The notes beneath the pieces are model-generated. The model did not search any database. It was not told where the DNA came from and was given only the letters and a program-made list of their open reading frames with translations. From Alistipes sp. (GTDB taxonomy: Bacteria; Bacteroidota; Bacteroidia; Bacteroidales; Rikenellaceae), in assembly GCA_017465575.1 (NCBI GenBank), contig JAFTVX010000004.1:33986-97985 (forward strand): a stretch of DNA of 64,000 nt, read 5' to 3'. Of this stretch, positions 1 to 9,149 are shown in pieces. The translations under genes and the position numbers were made by a program. How positions within the stretch are numbered: position 1 is the first letter of the stretch; every line of letters begins with the position of its first letter.

Positions 1-2221
1 AAGTGTTGTACATAACAACATCGGGAGCAGCCCAACCGTTCAAGTCACCAACTACGCCCCACTCCGAAGCAGTCTCAACGAAGGGAACGAGCTCTACGAA
101 CAAAGCGTTCTTGCCCTGAGGAGCACCGTTGTATGATGTACGAATGGTCTGTACGGTGATGGTGTCGCCAAGCTTTGCACCAGACTCAGCCCAGTACTTC
201 TGTACGCCCTCGGGGCTGCAAAGACCATAGATATATACGGTACCTGTCTCGTCGGTAAGGTCGAAGTTGCCATAAGAGGTGTTTGCTACATTGGTGATAA
301 CACCAGTAAGCTCATACATTGTAGAGTTGTCCTCAGCAGCTGCCAAGAACTCAGCAACGGTTACCTTCTGAGCCTCAATAACGGGCTCCTCGCCGTCAAC
401 ATGGCTAACATATACGCCATTACCAACCTGAGCTGTGCCGTTGTAATCGCCGCGAGTACCTGTGATGGTGATAGTGTCGCCTACATTGAGGTTCTCGCCA
501 CCTGTCCAGTCGATACCCGACTCGCCAAGGTCAAGACCGTAAACCAAGATTTCACCACTATCGTCCTTGAGGTAGAAGTTGCCATACTGAGTGTTGGTGA
601 TAGATGTGATAACGCCAGTAAGCTGATAGGTCTCGCCATCGTCAACCGATGCCTCCAAGAACTCAGCAACGGTAACGGCCTTAGGACCAACAACCTCAGC
701 CTCGGTAGTAGCTGTAACCGAAGCAGCCTCAGAAGCAGCGTAGATGCTCTCGTCAGCGGGGATAGCTACAACAGCGAAGGTGTACTCGGTCTCATACTCG
801 CCAGTGAAGGTGTAGGTAAGCTCCTCGGTGATTACGGGCATCTCGGTGCCTACGGTTATGCTATATGCAGTAGCATTCTCAACAGCCTCCCAAGCAAGGG
901 TAACAACATTGCCCTCTACCTTGGCTGTAACAGCGGGAGTAGCAAGCTGAATCAAGCCCTCCTGTGCAATGGTGTACTTAACAAACAAAGCGGGGTTGTT
1001 CTTTGCCTCAAGCATAACCTCAGCCTCACGCTTTACGCCCTCGTTAGCCTCGATAGTAAGAGTCAAGCTCTTCTTCTCGATTACGGTACGGGTAGCCTCT
1101 GCATAGCTAATCCATGCTGCCTCCTCGGGGATAACAACATTAACCTCCTCGTTAGAGATAAATGCCAACTCTACCTCGCCACCAGCAGCAGGAGCCTCGA
1201 TAGCGGTGTTTGCCTCGAACGAGATAGCATCAGCAGTGATAACGATGCTACGCATGATTACGCGAGTCTCGTCGCCAACAAATACAAGAACCTTGCTCTC
1301 GCCCTCCATCTCGCCTACGGTGATGTTGATAACACCAGTGTTACCCTCACCCTTAACAACCTCGACATCAGCAACATTCTTTGCTGCGATAGCCTCAACC
1401 TCAACTCTCTCGGCGGTTGTATCAACAGTGTAGCTTACCTCGAAGATGCCACCTGCGTTCAATGCCGAGAACTCAATCTCAAGGGGAGTAACCTTAGCTA
1501 TGGTGATAACCTGGTCGTCAGAGAGCTTGAAGTATACATTCTTCTCGTCCTCAGTAACCTCGATAGGATTAGCAACTACAACATCGCCCTCAGCAACTAT
1601 GCCAAGCTCTACCCATGTAGTGCCATTGTCGTACGATACATACCATGTGTTGTTCTCAATCTTGAGCTTAGGAGTAACGCCATCTTTACCGTCAGCACCT
1701 GCTGCACCATCGTTGCCGTCAGCACCTGCTGCACCACCGTTGCCGTCAGCGCCATTCTCGCCATCCTTACCATCGGTACCTACAGCCTTAATCTTGTTGC
1801 CATTCTCATCGAGTAGCCACTCGCCATTCACGGTCCAGTAGTATACGCCACCCTCTTCGGCAACACCGATAACGGGAGTCTGGCCATCCTTACCATCAGC
1901 ACCATTCTCGCCATCAGCACCATCGTTGCCGTTAGCGCCGTCCTTACCATTCTTGATGGTGATAGAGTCGCCCTTAGCGAAATTGATGGTGTAGCCATCC
2001 TCGGTCTCAACTACCTCGGTGATGTAGTCGTGCTTCTCCAACGCTTCGACGATGCCCTGCAACGCCTCAATGTTGGTGTTCATGTTTGTGCACAACTCCT
2101 CGAGAGCCTTGATGCGGTTCTCGTGGTCGTTGAGCTTGTCCCAAATAGGGGTATCGTCATACGAGCAAGACGATACTACCAATGCAACCACAAAGGCTGC
2201 AAAAGCAAAAAGTTTTCTCAT
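1..2221 (-). CDS. Multidomain surface lipoprotein (collagen-like, BACON, Fn3, tandem OB-fold), 3' end outside window
   Basis: The reading frame is open from ATG at 2221 to the window edge (at least 740 residues, C-terminus missing). Residues 1-19 form a lipoprotein signal with lipobox VVSSC (Cys19). A coiled-coil-like stretch follows (about 24-60). Gly-Asn/Ala/Lys-Asp-Gly collagen-like triplets come in two blocks (about 87-114 and 144-177), typical of Bacteroidales lipoproteins with a DUF4988/PL29-like N-terminus. A BACON-like domain (about 330-424), an Fn3-like domain (about 427-507) and two homologous OB-fold-like repeats follow; both repeats begin V-T-V-A-E-F-L and contain Y-G-N-F. The last visible residues (GVVGDLNGW) look like the start of a SusE/SusF-type starch-binding module. 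It is probably an outer-surface glycan-binding protein or adhesin; the ligand is unknown. Confidence 0.85.
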   Translation of the reverse strand, partial: MRKLFAFAAFVVALVVSSCSYDDTPIWDKLNDHENRIKALEELCTNMNTNIEALQGIVEALEKHDYITEVVETEDGYTINFAKGDSITIKNGKDGANGNDGADGENGADGKDGQTPVIGVAEEGGVYYWTVNGEWLLDENGNKIKAVGTDGKDGENGADGNGGAAGADGNDGAAGADGKDGVTPKLKIENNTWYVSYDNGTTWVELGIVAEGDVVVANPIEVTEDEKNVYFKLSDDQVITIAKVTPLEIEFSALNAGGIFEVSYTVDTTAERVEVEAIAAKNVADVEVVKGEGNTGVINITVGEMEGESKVLVFVGDETRVIMRSIVITADAISFEANTAIEAPAAGGEVELAFISNEEVNVVIPEEAAWISYAEATRTVIEKKSLTLTIEANEGVKREAEVMLEAKNNPALFVKYTIAQEGLIQLATPAVTAKVEGNVVTLAWEAVENATAYSITVGTEMPVITEELTYTFTGEYETEYTFAVVAIPADESIYAASEAASVTATTEAEVVGPKAVTVAEFLEASVDDGETYQLTGVITSITNTQYGNFYLKDDSGEILVYGLDLGESGIDWTGGENLNVGDTITITGTRGDYNGTAQVGNGVYVSHVDGEEPVIEAQKVTVAEFLAAAEDNSTMYELTGVITNVANTSYGNFDLTDETGTVYIYGLCSPEGVQKYWAESGAKLGDTITVQTIRTSYNGAPQGKNALFVELVPFVETASEWGVVGDLNGWAAPDVVMYNT

Positions 2222-2272
2222 AATTGATATGTTTTTAAAGTGTTGTTGTGTATCGCTTTTTTACGAAACACG

Positions 2273-2304
2273 CAAAATTAAGTAATATTTATGAATTGGT
2301 CAAG
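2273..2304 (-). promoter_or_regulatory. Bacteroidetes promoter of the multidomain lipoprotein
   Basis: On the minus strand the -7 box TAATTTTG (2273-2280) is preceded by CTTG (2301-2304) at 20 nt, close to TTTG-N19/20-TAnnTTTG. The start codon lies about 50 nt downstream. Confidence 0.55.
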
Positions 2305-2334
2305 TGTTCGCCCATACTTTAAGCCGATATGGGT

Positions 2335-2370
2335 AGAAATAAAAAACGGACATCTGGTGTGATGTCCGTT
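2335..2370 (-). terminator. Rho-independent terminator of the M16 peptidase operon
   Basis: A perfect 10-bp stem, AACGGACATC/GATGTCCGTT (2345-2354 and 2361-2370), has a 6-nt loop. On the minus strand it is followed by TTTTTTATTT. It lies 28 nt past the stop codon of the peptidase. Confidence 0.85.
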
Positions 2371-2397
2371 GAAATTGGTTGGCTCTCGCCACAACCT

Positions 2398-5304
2398 TTA
2401 GTAGCAGAATACCTTCTCCTTTGCTACAATCTCGACTGTGCCGAGTGTCGAGAGGTAGTTGAGGTCGATATCGTTGGGGTCACCCAAGATAAGATAGGTG
2501 TAGGGACGATTCTTGATCCACTCCTGCTGGAATGCAACAACATCGTCGAGCGTAAGCGTCTTAGCCTTTTCGTAGGCAGCCTTTGCTCGGTCGTCGGTCA
2601 AGCCCATAAGCTCGTTGCGGAGGAATGTGCTGATAACACCACGACCATCCAAACGGCGAGCCTCAACCGATTTGAGGTAGCTCTCCTTGGCAAGTGCAAA
2701 GGCGTTATCCGATACGGGCATATTGTCCACGATGTCGGCAAAAGCCTCGATAGCCTGCTGCACCTTGTCGTTCTGTGTAGCGATATAGGTGGTGAAGTAG
2801 TAGGGCATACCTGCCTCGTAACCCTCGTACAAGCCTGCCGATGCCGAGTATGCCAAGCCACGAGCCTCGCGCATCTCCTGGAAGACGATAGAGTTCATAC
2901 CGCCCGAGAAGTAGCTGTTGTAGAGCTCGATGATTGCATCGTTCTTAACATCGAACACCTCGCCACGGTTCGAAATCTGACGATAGTAAACCTGCTTTGC
3001 GGGGTAGGGCAAGATAATTACACGATTCTCCGAGGTAGGCAAAATCTCGCGCTTAACCTTCATAGCCTCGGTCGAGATGGGCGCCTCTGCCACAGCGTGG
3101 TGCTCGGCGATAAGCTCCGAGATAGCATCGAGCGACGAAGGACCATAGTAGGTTACACGGTGCTCCAAATCGAAGAGACGAGCGATATGCTCCAAAAGTT
3201 CCTCGCTTGTCAACGCCTCGACCTCGGCATCCGACAATGTTACACGGTCGATAAACTCACTACCATAGAGCGCATACTGCGTGAGTGCCGAGAAGTTGGT
3301 CTGCTGGTTGAAGAGGCGGTTGTGGCGCGATTTGAGGAAGCTATCCTTGTAGTTCTGAAGGATTGCATCATCGCCAACGAGGTTGCGCAAGTAGCCCTCA
3401 ACAAGAGCCATCGTAGCCTCTAAGTTCTCCTGCAAACCGCTGATATTGATGGTTGTCTGCTTGTTGTTCACAGAGACATACATCGACGAAGCGAGCTTGT
3501 ACATCTGCGCCTTGAACTCCTCCAATGACATATCCTTAGAGCCGAGCAACGCAGCATAGCCACGAGCAATGCTCATCGCTGGGTCGTAGTCGTTACCGAG
3601 GTTGAAGGTGTACGAAAGCTCGAAGAGGTCGTTAAGCTCATTCTTAGCATAGAGCAGCTCAACGCCCTCGGCCAACGCTTTGCGTGACATATCCTCGTCG
3701 AAGTTGATAAACTCAGCCTTCAAGGGCTCAACAACGCTCGTCTGCACCTCCTCCAAGAATGCCGAGCGGGCATCACGGTTGGTTGAGATAGGGGTAATCT
3801 GAGGCTTCTCAATCTTCTTCTGTGTGGTATCCTCGCCCTGACGCTTATAGATAATTGCGTAGTTGTCTGTACGAAGATTCTCCTTTGCCCAAGCCACGAT
3901 ATCCTCCTTTGTGATATTCTCGAGGCGCTTAAGCTCGTTAACTACGCTCTCCCACGACTGGTTGGCGATAAAGGCATCGACAAACATCTCGGCGCGCGAA
4001 CGGTTGTTCTCCAAACTATTCATCTCCCAGAGTTTGTTGTTGGCAATAGATGCATCGATAAGCGACTCATCCCACTCGCCACGGCAGAGCTTATCAATCT
4101 CGGCGAGGAGCAAATCGCGTACCTCCTCGAGTGTCTGACCCTCCTTGGGTGAGCCCGAGAGAGCCACCTGACCATAGTCTACGCCAGGATATGCACCACC
4201 ACGAGCCGAAAGAGTTAACTGCTTCTGGTTGATATCCACATCGATAAGACCGCACATGCCGTTCGATAGTATGCTGCTTACCAAGGGCAAGATATCAGCA
4301 TCGGCGCTATTTTTGCCACCTGCCTGCCAAGCAATCTGCACGCTCTCCGACTCCTGACCCCATACGGTCTTTTCGCGAATCTTAGTGATAGGCTCGTCGC
4401 CAGCGTACTCAAACTTTGGAAGCTCGGCGTTAGGCTCCATATCGCCAAAGTACTTCTCGATGATGGCAATCATCTCGTCGGGATCGAAATCACCCGAAAG
4501 GCAGATAGCCATATTGTTGGGTACATAGTAGGTCTTGTAGAAGTTCTTGATATTGGTAATCGAGGGGTTCTTCAAGTGCTCCTGCTTGCCAAGCACGGTG
4601 TGCTGACCCGAGGGGTGGTTGGGGTAGAGAAGCTCCAACATACCATAGTATACCTTATTACCATCGCGCGTAAGCGACATATTGTACTCCTCGTATACAG
4701 TCTCCAACTCGGTGTGGAAGCCACGGATTACATTGTGCTTGAAGCGGTCGGCCTGCACCTTCGCCCAATTCTCAATTTGGTTTGAGGGGATATTCTCGAC
4801 ATAGACGGTCTCGTCCATCGAGGTCCAAGCATTTGTGCCCTCGGCACCGATTGCCGACATCAACTTGTCGTACTCGTTGGGGATAGAGAGCTTCGATGCC
4901 TCGTTCGAAATGCGGTCAATCTCGGCATAGATAGCCTTGCGCTCCGCCTCATCCTCGGTTACGCGATATACTTCGAACAATCGCTCAATCTCGTCCAAGA
5001 GTGGCTTCTCGGCAGCGTAGTCCGATGTGCCAAACTGCTCCGAGCCCTTGAACATAAGATGCTCGAAGTAGTGAGCAAGACCAGTTGTCTCGGCAGGGTC
5101 GTTCTTGGCACCTGCACGCACGGCGATAAAGGTCTGAATGCGAGGCTCCTTGTCCAAAACCGACATATAGACCTTGAGTCCGTTATCGAGGGTGTAGATG
5201 CGAGCATTCATCGGGTCGCCATCGACACTCTCATAGCCCTTGTTGCAACCTACGGCAAGTGCCATAAGCAGAACAAGCGAAAGAAAATAAAACAGCTTTT
5301 TCAT
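2398..5304 (-). CDS. M16 family zinc metallopeptidase lipoprotein (pitrilysin/insulinase type)
   Basis: 968 residues with a lipoprotein signal (VGC, Cys20). The inverted zinc motif HxxEH is present as HYFEH (78-82), and the distal glutamate lies in ETVYEEYN (about residue 206), so the N-terminal M16 module looks catalytic. The length fits a fused enzyme with two M16A/M16C pairs, the second half being the usual non-catalytic clamp. It is expected to degrade peptides at the cell envelope; the substrate is unknown. It is the last gene of a three-gene run with the alcohol dehydrogenase (33-nt gap) and the symporter and ends at a clear terminator. Confidence 0.93.
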   Translation of the reverse strand: MKKLFYFLSLVLLMALAVGCNKGYESVDGDPMNARIYTLDNGLKVYMSVLDKEPRIQTFIAVRAGAKNDPAETTGLAHYFEHLMFKGSEQFGTSDYAAEKPLLDEIERLFEVYRVTEDEAERKAIYAEIDRISNEASKLSIPNEYDKLMSAIGAEGTNAWTSMDETVYVENIPSNQIENWAKVQADRFKHNVIRGFHTELETVYEEYNMSLTRDGNKVYYGMLELLYPNHPSGQHTVLGKQEHLKNPSITNIKNFYKTYYVPNNMAICLSGDFDPDEMIAIIEKYFGDMEPNAELPKFEYAGDEPITKIREKTVWGQESESVQIAWQAGGKNSADADILPLVSSILSNGMCGLIDVDINQKQLTLSARGGAYPGVDYGQVALSGSPKEGQTLEEVRDLLLAEIDKLCRGEWDESLIDASIANNKLWEMNSLENNRSRAEMFVDAFIANQSWESVVNELKRLENITKEDIVAWAKENLRTDNYAIIYKRQGEDTTQKKIEKPQITPISTNRDARSAFLEEVQTSVVEPLKAEFINFDEDMSRKALAEGVELLYAKNELNDLFELSYTFNLGNDYDPAMSIARGYAALLGSKDMSLEEFKAQMYKLASSMYVSVNNKQTTINISGLQENLEATMALVEGYLRNLVGDDAILQNYKDSFLKSRHNRLFNQQTNFSALTQYALYGSEFIDRVTLSDAEVEALTSEELLEHIARLFDLEHRVTYYGPSSLDAISELIAEHHAVAEAPISTEAMKVKREILPTSENRVIILPYPAKQVYYRQISNRGEVFDVKNDAIIELYNSYFSGGMNSIVFQEMREARGLAYSASAGLYEGYEAGMPYYFTTYIATQNDKVQQAIEAFADIVDNMPVSDNAFALAKESYLKSVEARRLDGRGVISTFLRNELMGLTDDRAKAAYEKAKTLTLDDVVAFQQEWIKNRPYTYLILGDPNDIDLNYLSTLGTVEIVAKEKVFCY

Positions 5305-5337
5305 ATTTTTAGAGTTTTAGGTTTTTATGTTCGTCTC

Positions 5338-6507
5338 TTAAATACACATCTCGAAGATGCGCTCTACATCCTCGGGCTCCAAGGTCTTGAAACCACGGAT
5401 TGCTCCATAGCGACACGCCTTGCGTGCCATCACGGCAAAGTCCTCACGCTTTATACCCACCTTGGTAAAGCTATCGGGAAGGTTGAGCGTTACGGACATA
5501 AACTCGCGCATACGCTCGATGCACTCCTTGGCAATCGCCATAGGCTCACCCTTGGGGTCGATGCCAAAGACATTTACGCCAAGCGAGACATAGCGGTAGG
5601 CGTTGCTCTCCTCCAAGCAGTACTCCATCCAGCGGGGTGTGAGGATTGCCAAGCCGTGGCCGTGTGCGATGTCGTAGATTGCCGAGAGCTCGTGCTCCAT
5701 AGGGTGGCAGCTCCACGCCTTGCGGCGACCGCCGTTGATAAAGCCGTTGATAGCCCACGATGAGCACCACATAAGGTTGGCGCGTGCCTCGTAGTTCTCG
5801 GGCTCGGCAATGGCGATGGGCGCATACTTAACGATAGTTTTGAGCATCGCCTCCATCATCGAGTCGAGCATAAAGAGGTCGTCGTTGAGGTTGAAATATA
5901 CCTCCAAGATGTGCGACATCATATCGGCAGCACCGCAAGCGGTCTGATAGGGGCTAACGGTATAGGTGAGTGTGGGGTCGAGGAACGACACCTTGGGCAA
6001 CATAGGCGCTGCCATACGACCTAACTTGTCTTGTGTCTCGAGGTTGGTGATTACGCCACCTGCATCCATCTCCGAGCCTGTGGCAGAGAGGGTTAGGATT
6101 GTTACGATGGGCAATGCACGCTCGATAGGCTTGGCATTTGCACCGAAAAACTCCCACGCATCGTGCTCAACACAAGCACCTGCCGCCATAAACTTCGTAG
6201 CATCGATGGTTGAGCCACCGCCCACAGCGAGCAATACATCGATATTATGCTCCTTGCACATCTCGACGCCCTTGCGCACGGATGTGATGCGGGGGTTAGG
6301 CTCGATGCCCGAGAGCTCGAAAACGGTGCAGTCAGCAGCCTTGAGCTCTGCCATCACACGGTCGTAGAGTCCCGAACGCTTGATTGAGCCACCGCCATAG
6401 GTGAGCAACACTCGCTTGCCGAATTTAAGTATTTCGGGTGCAAGGTTGCCCAACTGGTTCTCTCCAAAATATACCTTTACGGGTATGTCGTATACAAAAT
6501 TATTCAT
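5338..6507 (-). CDS. Iron-containing alcohol dehydrogenase (YqhD/butanol dehydrogenase type)
   Basis: 389 residues, the usual length for group III metal-dependent alcohol dehydrogenases. The nucleotide-binding GGGS motifs are at residues 38-41 and 96-99 (AVGGGSTID). The four metal ligands match the family spacing: Asp195, His199, His268 and His282 (DMMSH, SCHPM, AHGHG). The HPMEHELSAIYD block is typical of the YqhD/BdhA subgroup, which reduces aldehydes with NADPH in the cytosol. It lies 11 nt downstream of the symporter gene, so the two are probably co-transcribed. The physiological substrate cannot be read from sequence. Confidence 0.93.
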   Translation of the reverse strand: MNNFVYDIPVKVYFGENQLGNLAPEILKFGKRVLLTYGGGSIKRSGLYDRVMAELKAADCTVFELSGIEPNPRITSVRKGVEMCKEHNIDVLLAVGGGSTIDATKFMAAGACVEHDAWEFFGANAKPIERALPIVTILTLSATGSEMDAGGVITNLETQDKLGRMAAPMLPKVSFLDPTLTYTVSPYQTACGAADMMSHILEVYFNLNDDLFMLDSMMEAMLKTIVKYAPIAIAEPENYEARANLMWCSSWAINGFINGGRRKAWSCHPMEHELSAIYDIAHGHGLAILTPRWMEYCLEESNAYRYVSLGVNVFGIDPKGEPMAIAKECIERMREFMSVTLNLPDSFTKVGIKREDFAVMARKACRYGAIRGFKTLEPEDVERIFEMCI

Positions 6508-6518
6508 AAGGCTTTAAG

Positions 6519-7739
6519 TTAATCTCTTTTCACGAAACGGTCGACAACGGCGGCACAAGCGGCATCGCCAGTGATGTTGAGCGTTGTACGAATCATATCG
6601 AAGATACGGTCGAGGGCGTAGAAGAGAGGTAGACCCTCCAATGGTATGCCCGCAGCAACTAACACCGCAGCAGCCAAGAGGGTAGGGCCAGGAACACCTG
6701 CCTGACCGATAGCACCGAGGGTGCAGACAATGGTGATAGAGGTGTAATCTGCCATCGTAAGGTCGATGCCGTAGAACTGCGCAAAGAAGATTGCGAGCAT
6801 AGCGTAGTAGATAGCGTTACCCGACATATTGATTGTTGCGCCCAACGGAAGAACAAAGCCCGATGTCTGCTTCGAGATGCCCATCTCGTCGCACGCCTCC
6901 ATATTTACGGGGAGCGTAGCGAGTGACGATGCGGTAGAGAACGACACCACCTGTGGCTTAATCATAGCACGGAAGTAGTCCTTGAGCTTAACGCGCGAGA
7001 AGAGGAAGATGGTCAAGGGGTAGAGACCCAAGCCGATGATAAGCACGGCGATAAGGTCGAGCCACAAGACATTTGCCACCTGCAACAGCACATCGAAACC
7101 GAAGGTGCCCGTAGCATCGGCGATAAGACCAAAGACACCAAGGGGTGCTACGAGCATCACCTTGCCGATGCACCAGATAAGCGCCTCGAGAATGGTGTTG
7201 AGACCATTAACAACCTTCTGACGGCGCTCCGAAGCGAGTGTCGAGATGCCGAAGCCGAGAAAGAGACCGAAGATGATAATCTGCAAAATATCGCCCGTGG
7301 CAAGTGCCTCGATGGGGTTCTCGGGAATCATACCGATGACCGTCTGCCAGAAGCCTGCGCTCTCGGGGGCTGCCGACGAGGCAACACCCTGACCCGCCTC
7401 GTTGATAGCGGCGATGCCCGCAGCATCGACATTTGAGCCGGGCTCAAAGACTACAGCTAAGACGAGGGCTACGATGATTGCAATAAGCGTGGTAATCATC
7501 ATATAGGCGATGCTGATACCGCCCACCAAGCCTGCAGAGCGTGTCTCGCCGAGGGCTGCTGCACCGCTGATAATCGAGACGGCAACCAAGGGCACAACGA
7601 GCATCTTGATAAGCTGAATAAAGAGGTCGCCCAAGGGCTTAAACATCGAGGCCTCGGGACCCATAATTGCGCCCACAACGATACCGATAGCCATCGCTAT
7701 GATAATCCAGACGCCTACATTCTTAAGTAACTTTTTCAT
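6519..7739 (-). CDS. Dicarboxylate/amino acid:cation symporter (DAACS, GltP-like)
   Basis: 406 residues with about eight membrane segments. It has the hallmark serine-rich hairpin STASSLATLPV and the substrate/sodium region GATINMSGNAIYY. Near the C-terminus a second hairpin (GQAGVPGPT) and DRIFDMIRTTLNITGDA complete the signature of the glutamate/aspartate/C4-dicarboxylate symporters. It is an inner-membrane importer driven by Na+ or H+. It is the first gene of the operon with the alcohol dehydrogenase and the M16 peptidase, and a full-consensus promoter precedes it. Confidence 0.95.
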   Translation of the reverse strand: MKKLLKNVGVWIIIAMAIGIVVGAIMGPEASMFKPLGDLFIQLIKMLVVPLVAVSIISGAAALGETRSAGLVGGISIAYMMITTLIAIIVALVLAVVFEPGSNVDAAGIAAINEAGQGVASSAAPESAGFWQTVIGMIPENPIEALATGDILQIIIFGLFLGFGISTLASERRQKVVNGLNTILEALIWCIGKVMLVAPLGVFGLIADATGTFGFDVLLQVANVLWLDLIAVLIIGLGLYPLTIFLFSRVKLKDYFRAMIKPQVVSFSTASSLATLPVNMEACDEMGISKQTSGFVLPLGATINMSGNAIYYAMLAIFFAQFYGIDLTMADYTSITIVCTLGAIGQAGVPGPTLLAAAVLVAAGIPLEGLPLFYALDRIFDMIRTTLNITGDAACAAVVDRFVKRD

Positions 7740-7783
7740 TATATCGAAGAATTTTTGATTAAAATCATCTCCCTTTCAACCTA

Positions 7784-7814
7784 CAAAGTTAGCATTTTGC
7801 ACCATATATGCAAA
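7784..7814 (-). promoter_or_regulatory. Promoter of the symporter operon
   Basis: Minus strand TTTG (7811-7814), 19-nt spacer, TAACTTTG (7784-7791): an exact match to the Bacteroidetes sigma consensus, about 45 nt before the symporter start. Confidence 0.8.
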
Positions 7815-7842
7815 GCATAGAGCAAAAATTGTTCTTATGGTC

Positions 7843-7874
7843 GCTGCGATTATCCTTATTTTTTTGTACATTTG
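7843..7874 (+). promoter_or_regulatory. Promoter of the sirtuin/L,D-transpeptidase pair
   Basis: The -7 box TACATTTG (7867-7874) is perfect. The -33 position holds only GCTG (7843-7846, 20-nt spacer). The implied leader before the ATG at 7893 is only about a dozen nt. Confidence 0.5.
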
Positions 7875-7892
7875 TGAAAAATATGGAATAGG

Positions 7893-8606
7893 ATGGAACA
7901 GAAGAAAAAGAAGATAGTTGTCTTTACGGGTGCTGGTGTGAGTGCCGATAGCGGTATCGCCACCTTCCGTGATTCAGATGGTCTTTGGGCTAACTACCGC
8001 ATCGAGGATGTATGCACCCCCGAGGCGTTGGTGCATAATCGTGCGCAGGTCGTCGAGTTCTACAATCTTCGTCGTCGTGAGTCGCTTACCAAAAAGCCCA
8101 ACGAGGGTCACCTTGCCATCGCCTCGATGGAGGAGTGGGCTGATGTTGAAGTCGTTACGCAGAATGTCGATAACCTCCACGAACAGGCTGGCTCATCGCG
8201 TGTTACGCACCTCCACGGCGAGTTGATGAAGCTACGCTCGGAGCGCAACCCCGACCTTATCTACGATATTAACGGCTGGGAGCAGAAGTTGGATGCCTGC
8301 GCAGAGGATGGCACACTGCTTCGACCTCATATCGTCTTCTTTGGTGAGTCGGTGCCTATGTTCGATACGGCGTGCAAGATTGTTGCTTCGGCAGATGTTC
8401 TTGTTGTCGTTGGCACCTCGTTGGCTGTATATCCCGCAGCCTCGCTGGTCTACTATGTGCGCGACCGCCAAGTGCCTATCTATCTTGTCGACCCAGGCAA
8501 CCCCGATACCGCAATGATTCGTAATCCACTCTACCATATCAAGGAGCGTGGCGCAGTGGGTGTTCCACAACTTGTAGCGCAACTAAAGGATGAGCTTACG
8601 AAGTAG
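7893..8606 (+). CDS. cobB: Sir2-family NAD-dependent protein deacylase (class III, SIRT5/CobB-like)
   Basis: 237 residues. The NAD motif GAGVSADSGIATFRD is at 13-27, TQNVDNLHEQAG at 89-100 and the catalytic His108 in HLHG. FYNLR gives Tyr57 and Arg60 at the YxxR position that in class III sirtuins favours succinyl/malonyl-lysine removal, so desuccinylase activity is likely (inference). The usual two CxxC zinc pairs are absent from the small domain; only one Cys lies near there. The 3' end overlaps the next gene by 17 bp, so the two are translationally linked. It acts on cytosolic acyl-lysines. Confidence 0.93.
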   Translation: MEQKKKKIVVFTGAGVSADSGIATFRDSDGLWANYRIEDVCTPEALVHNRAQVVEFYNLRRRESLTKKPNEGHLAIASMEEWADVEVVTQNVDNLHEQAGSSRVTHLHGELMKLRSERNPDLIYDINGWEQKLDACAEDGTLLRPHIVFFGESVPMFDTACKIVASADVLVVVGTSLAVYPAASLVYYVRDRQVPIYLVDPGNPDTAMIRNPLYHIKERGAVGVPQLVAQLKDELTK

Positions 8607-9108
8607 GGTGGCCGAGCGCGCCAAGGAGCTGTTGGCATTTTGCGCCAAGGAGGGCTATAATACCGAGATAGCCCTCTTTGTCGATTTGTCGCGCCACTCG
8701 GGTCGTAGGCGCTTTGTTGCTTGGAGTTTCAAGGAGCAAAAGGCGATATTCTGCTGCCCCGTAAGCCACGGCAGTGGCTCGCCAAAGTCGCACCAACGCT
8801 CCGCCTATGCTCGCCTCTCGAACCTCGACGGCTCGCACCTCTCGTCTATTGGTCGTGCCCTTGTTGCCGAACGCTACGAGGGTCGCTACGGCATCGCCTA
8901 CCGCCTTGATGGACTGGACGAAACAAATAGCAATCTCCGAAGCCGTTGCGTTGTTCTCCACGGCTGGGAACACACAACCTCTTTTCCCATCTTTCCTATT
9001 GCCACGGTTGGCAGTTTCGGCTGCCCTGTCCTCTCTCGAAAGATGATGTGTCGTTTGGATAAAATACTAAATCAGCACAATGGGGTAGTTATTGATATAT
9101 TTAAGTGA
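8590..9108 (+). CDS. L,D-transpeptidase-like catalytic domain protein (YkuD_2 type)
   Basis: 172 residues. The core VVLHGW (His124) followed by SFGCPVLS (Cys145) is the catalytic His/Cys signature of the 'murein L,D-transpeptidase catalytic domain' family. Such enzymes cross-link or edit peptidoglycan stem peptides in the periplasm. At the chosen start no signal peptide is visible, which is odd for an envelope enzyme: the true start could lie further upstream inside the sirtuin gene, or export is atypical. It overlaps the sirtuin by 17 bp. The family call is good; the exact reaction is not determined. Confidence 0.8.
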   Translation: MSLRSRVAERAKELLAFCAKEGYNTEIALFVDLSRHSGRRRFVAWSFKEQKAIFCCPVSHGSGSPKSHQRSAYARLSNLDGSHLSSIGRALVAERYEGRYGIAYRLDGLDETNSNLRSRCVVLHGWEHTTSFPIFPIATVGSFGCPVLSRKMMCRLDKILNQHNGVVIDIFK

Positions 9109-9111
9109 TTA

Positions 9112-9143
9112 ATTGGTTATTTGCGAATAATTCCTTACATTTG
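9112..9143 (+). promoter_or_regulatory. Promoter of structured RNA copy 1
   Basis: ATTG (9112-9115), 20-nt spacer, TACATTTG (9136-9143). It starts just after the transpeptidase stop codon. Transcription would begin near 9150. Confidence 0.65.
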
Positions 9144-9149
9144 CATAAA

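Noticed and set aside
401-1816. 471-residue plus-strand ORF
   Set aside because: Antisense shadow of the lipoprotein: the minus frame has a lipobox, collagen triplets and domain-like repeats, while the plus translation is a Leu/Ser/Asn-rich mixture without any motif.
2329-3423. 364-residue plus-strand ORF
   Set aside because: Lies antisense to the M16 peptidase and crosses its terminator; no motifs.
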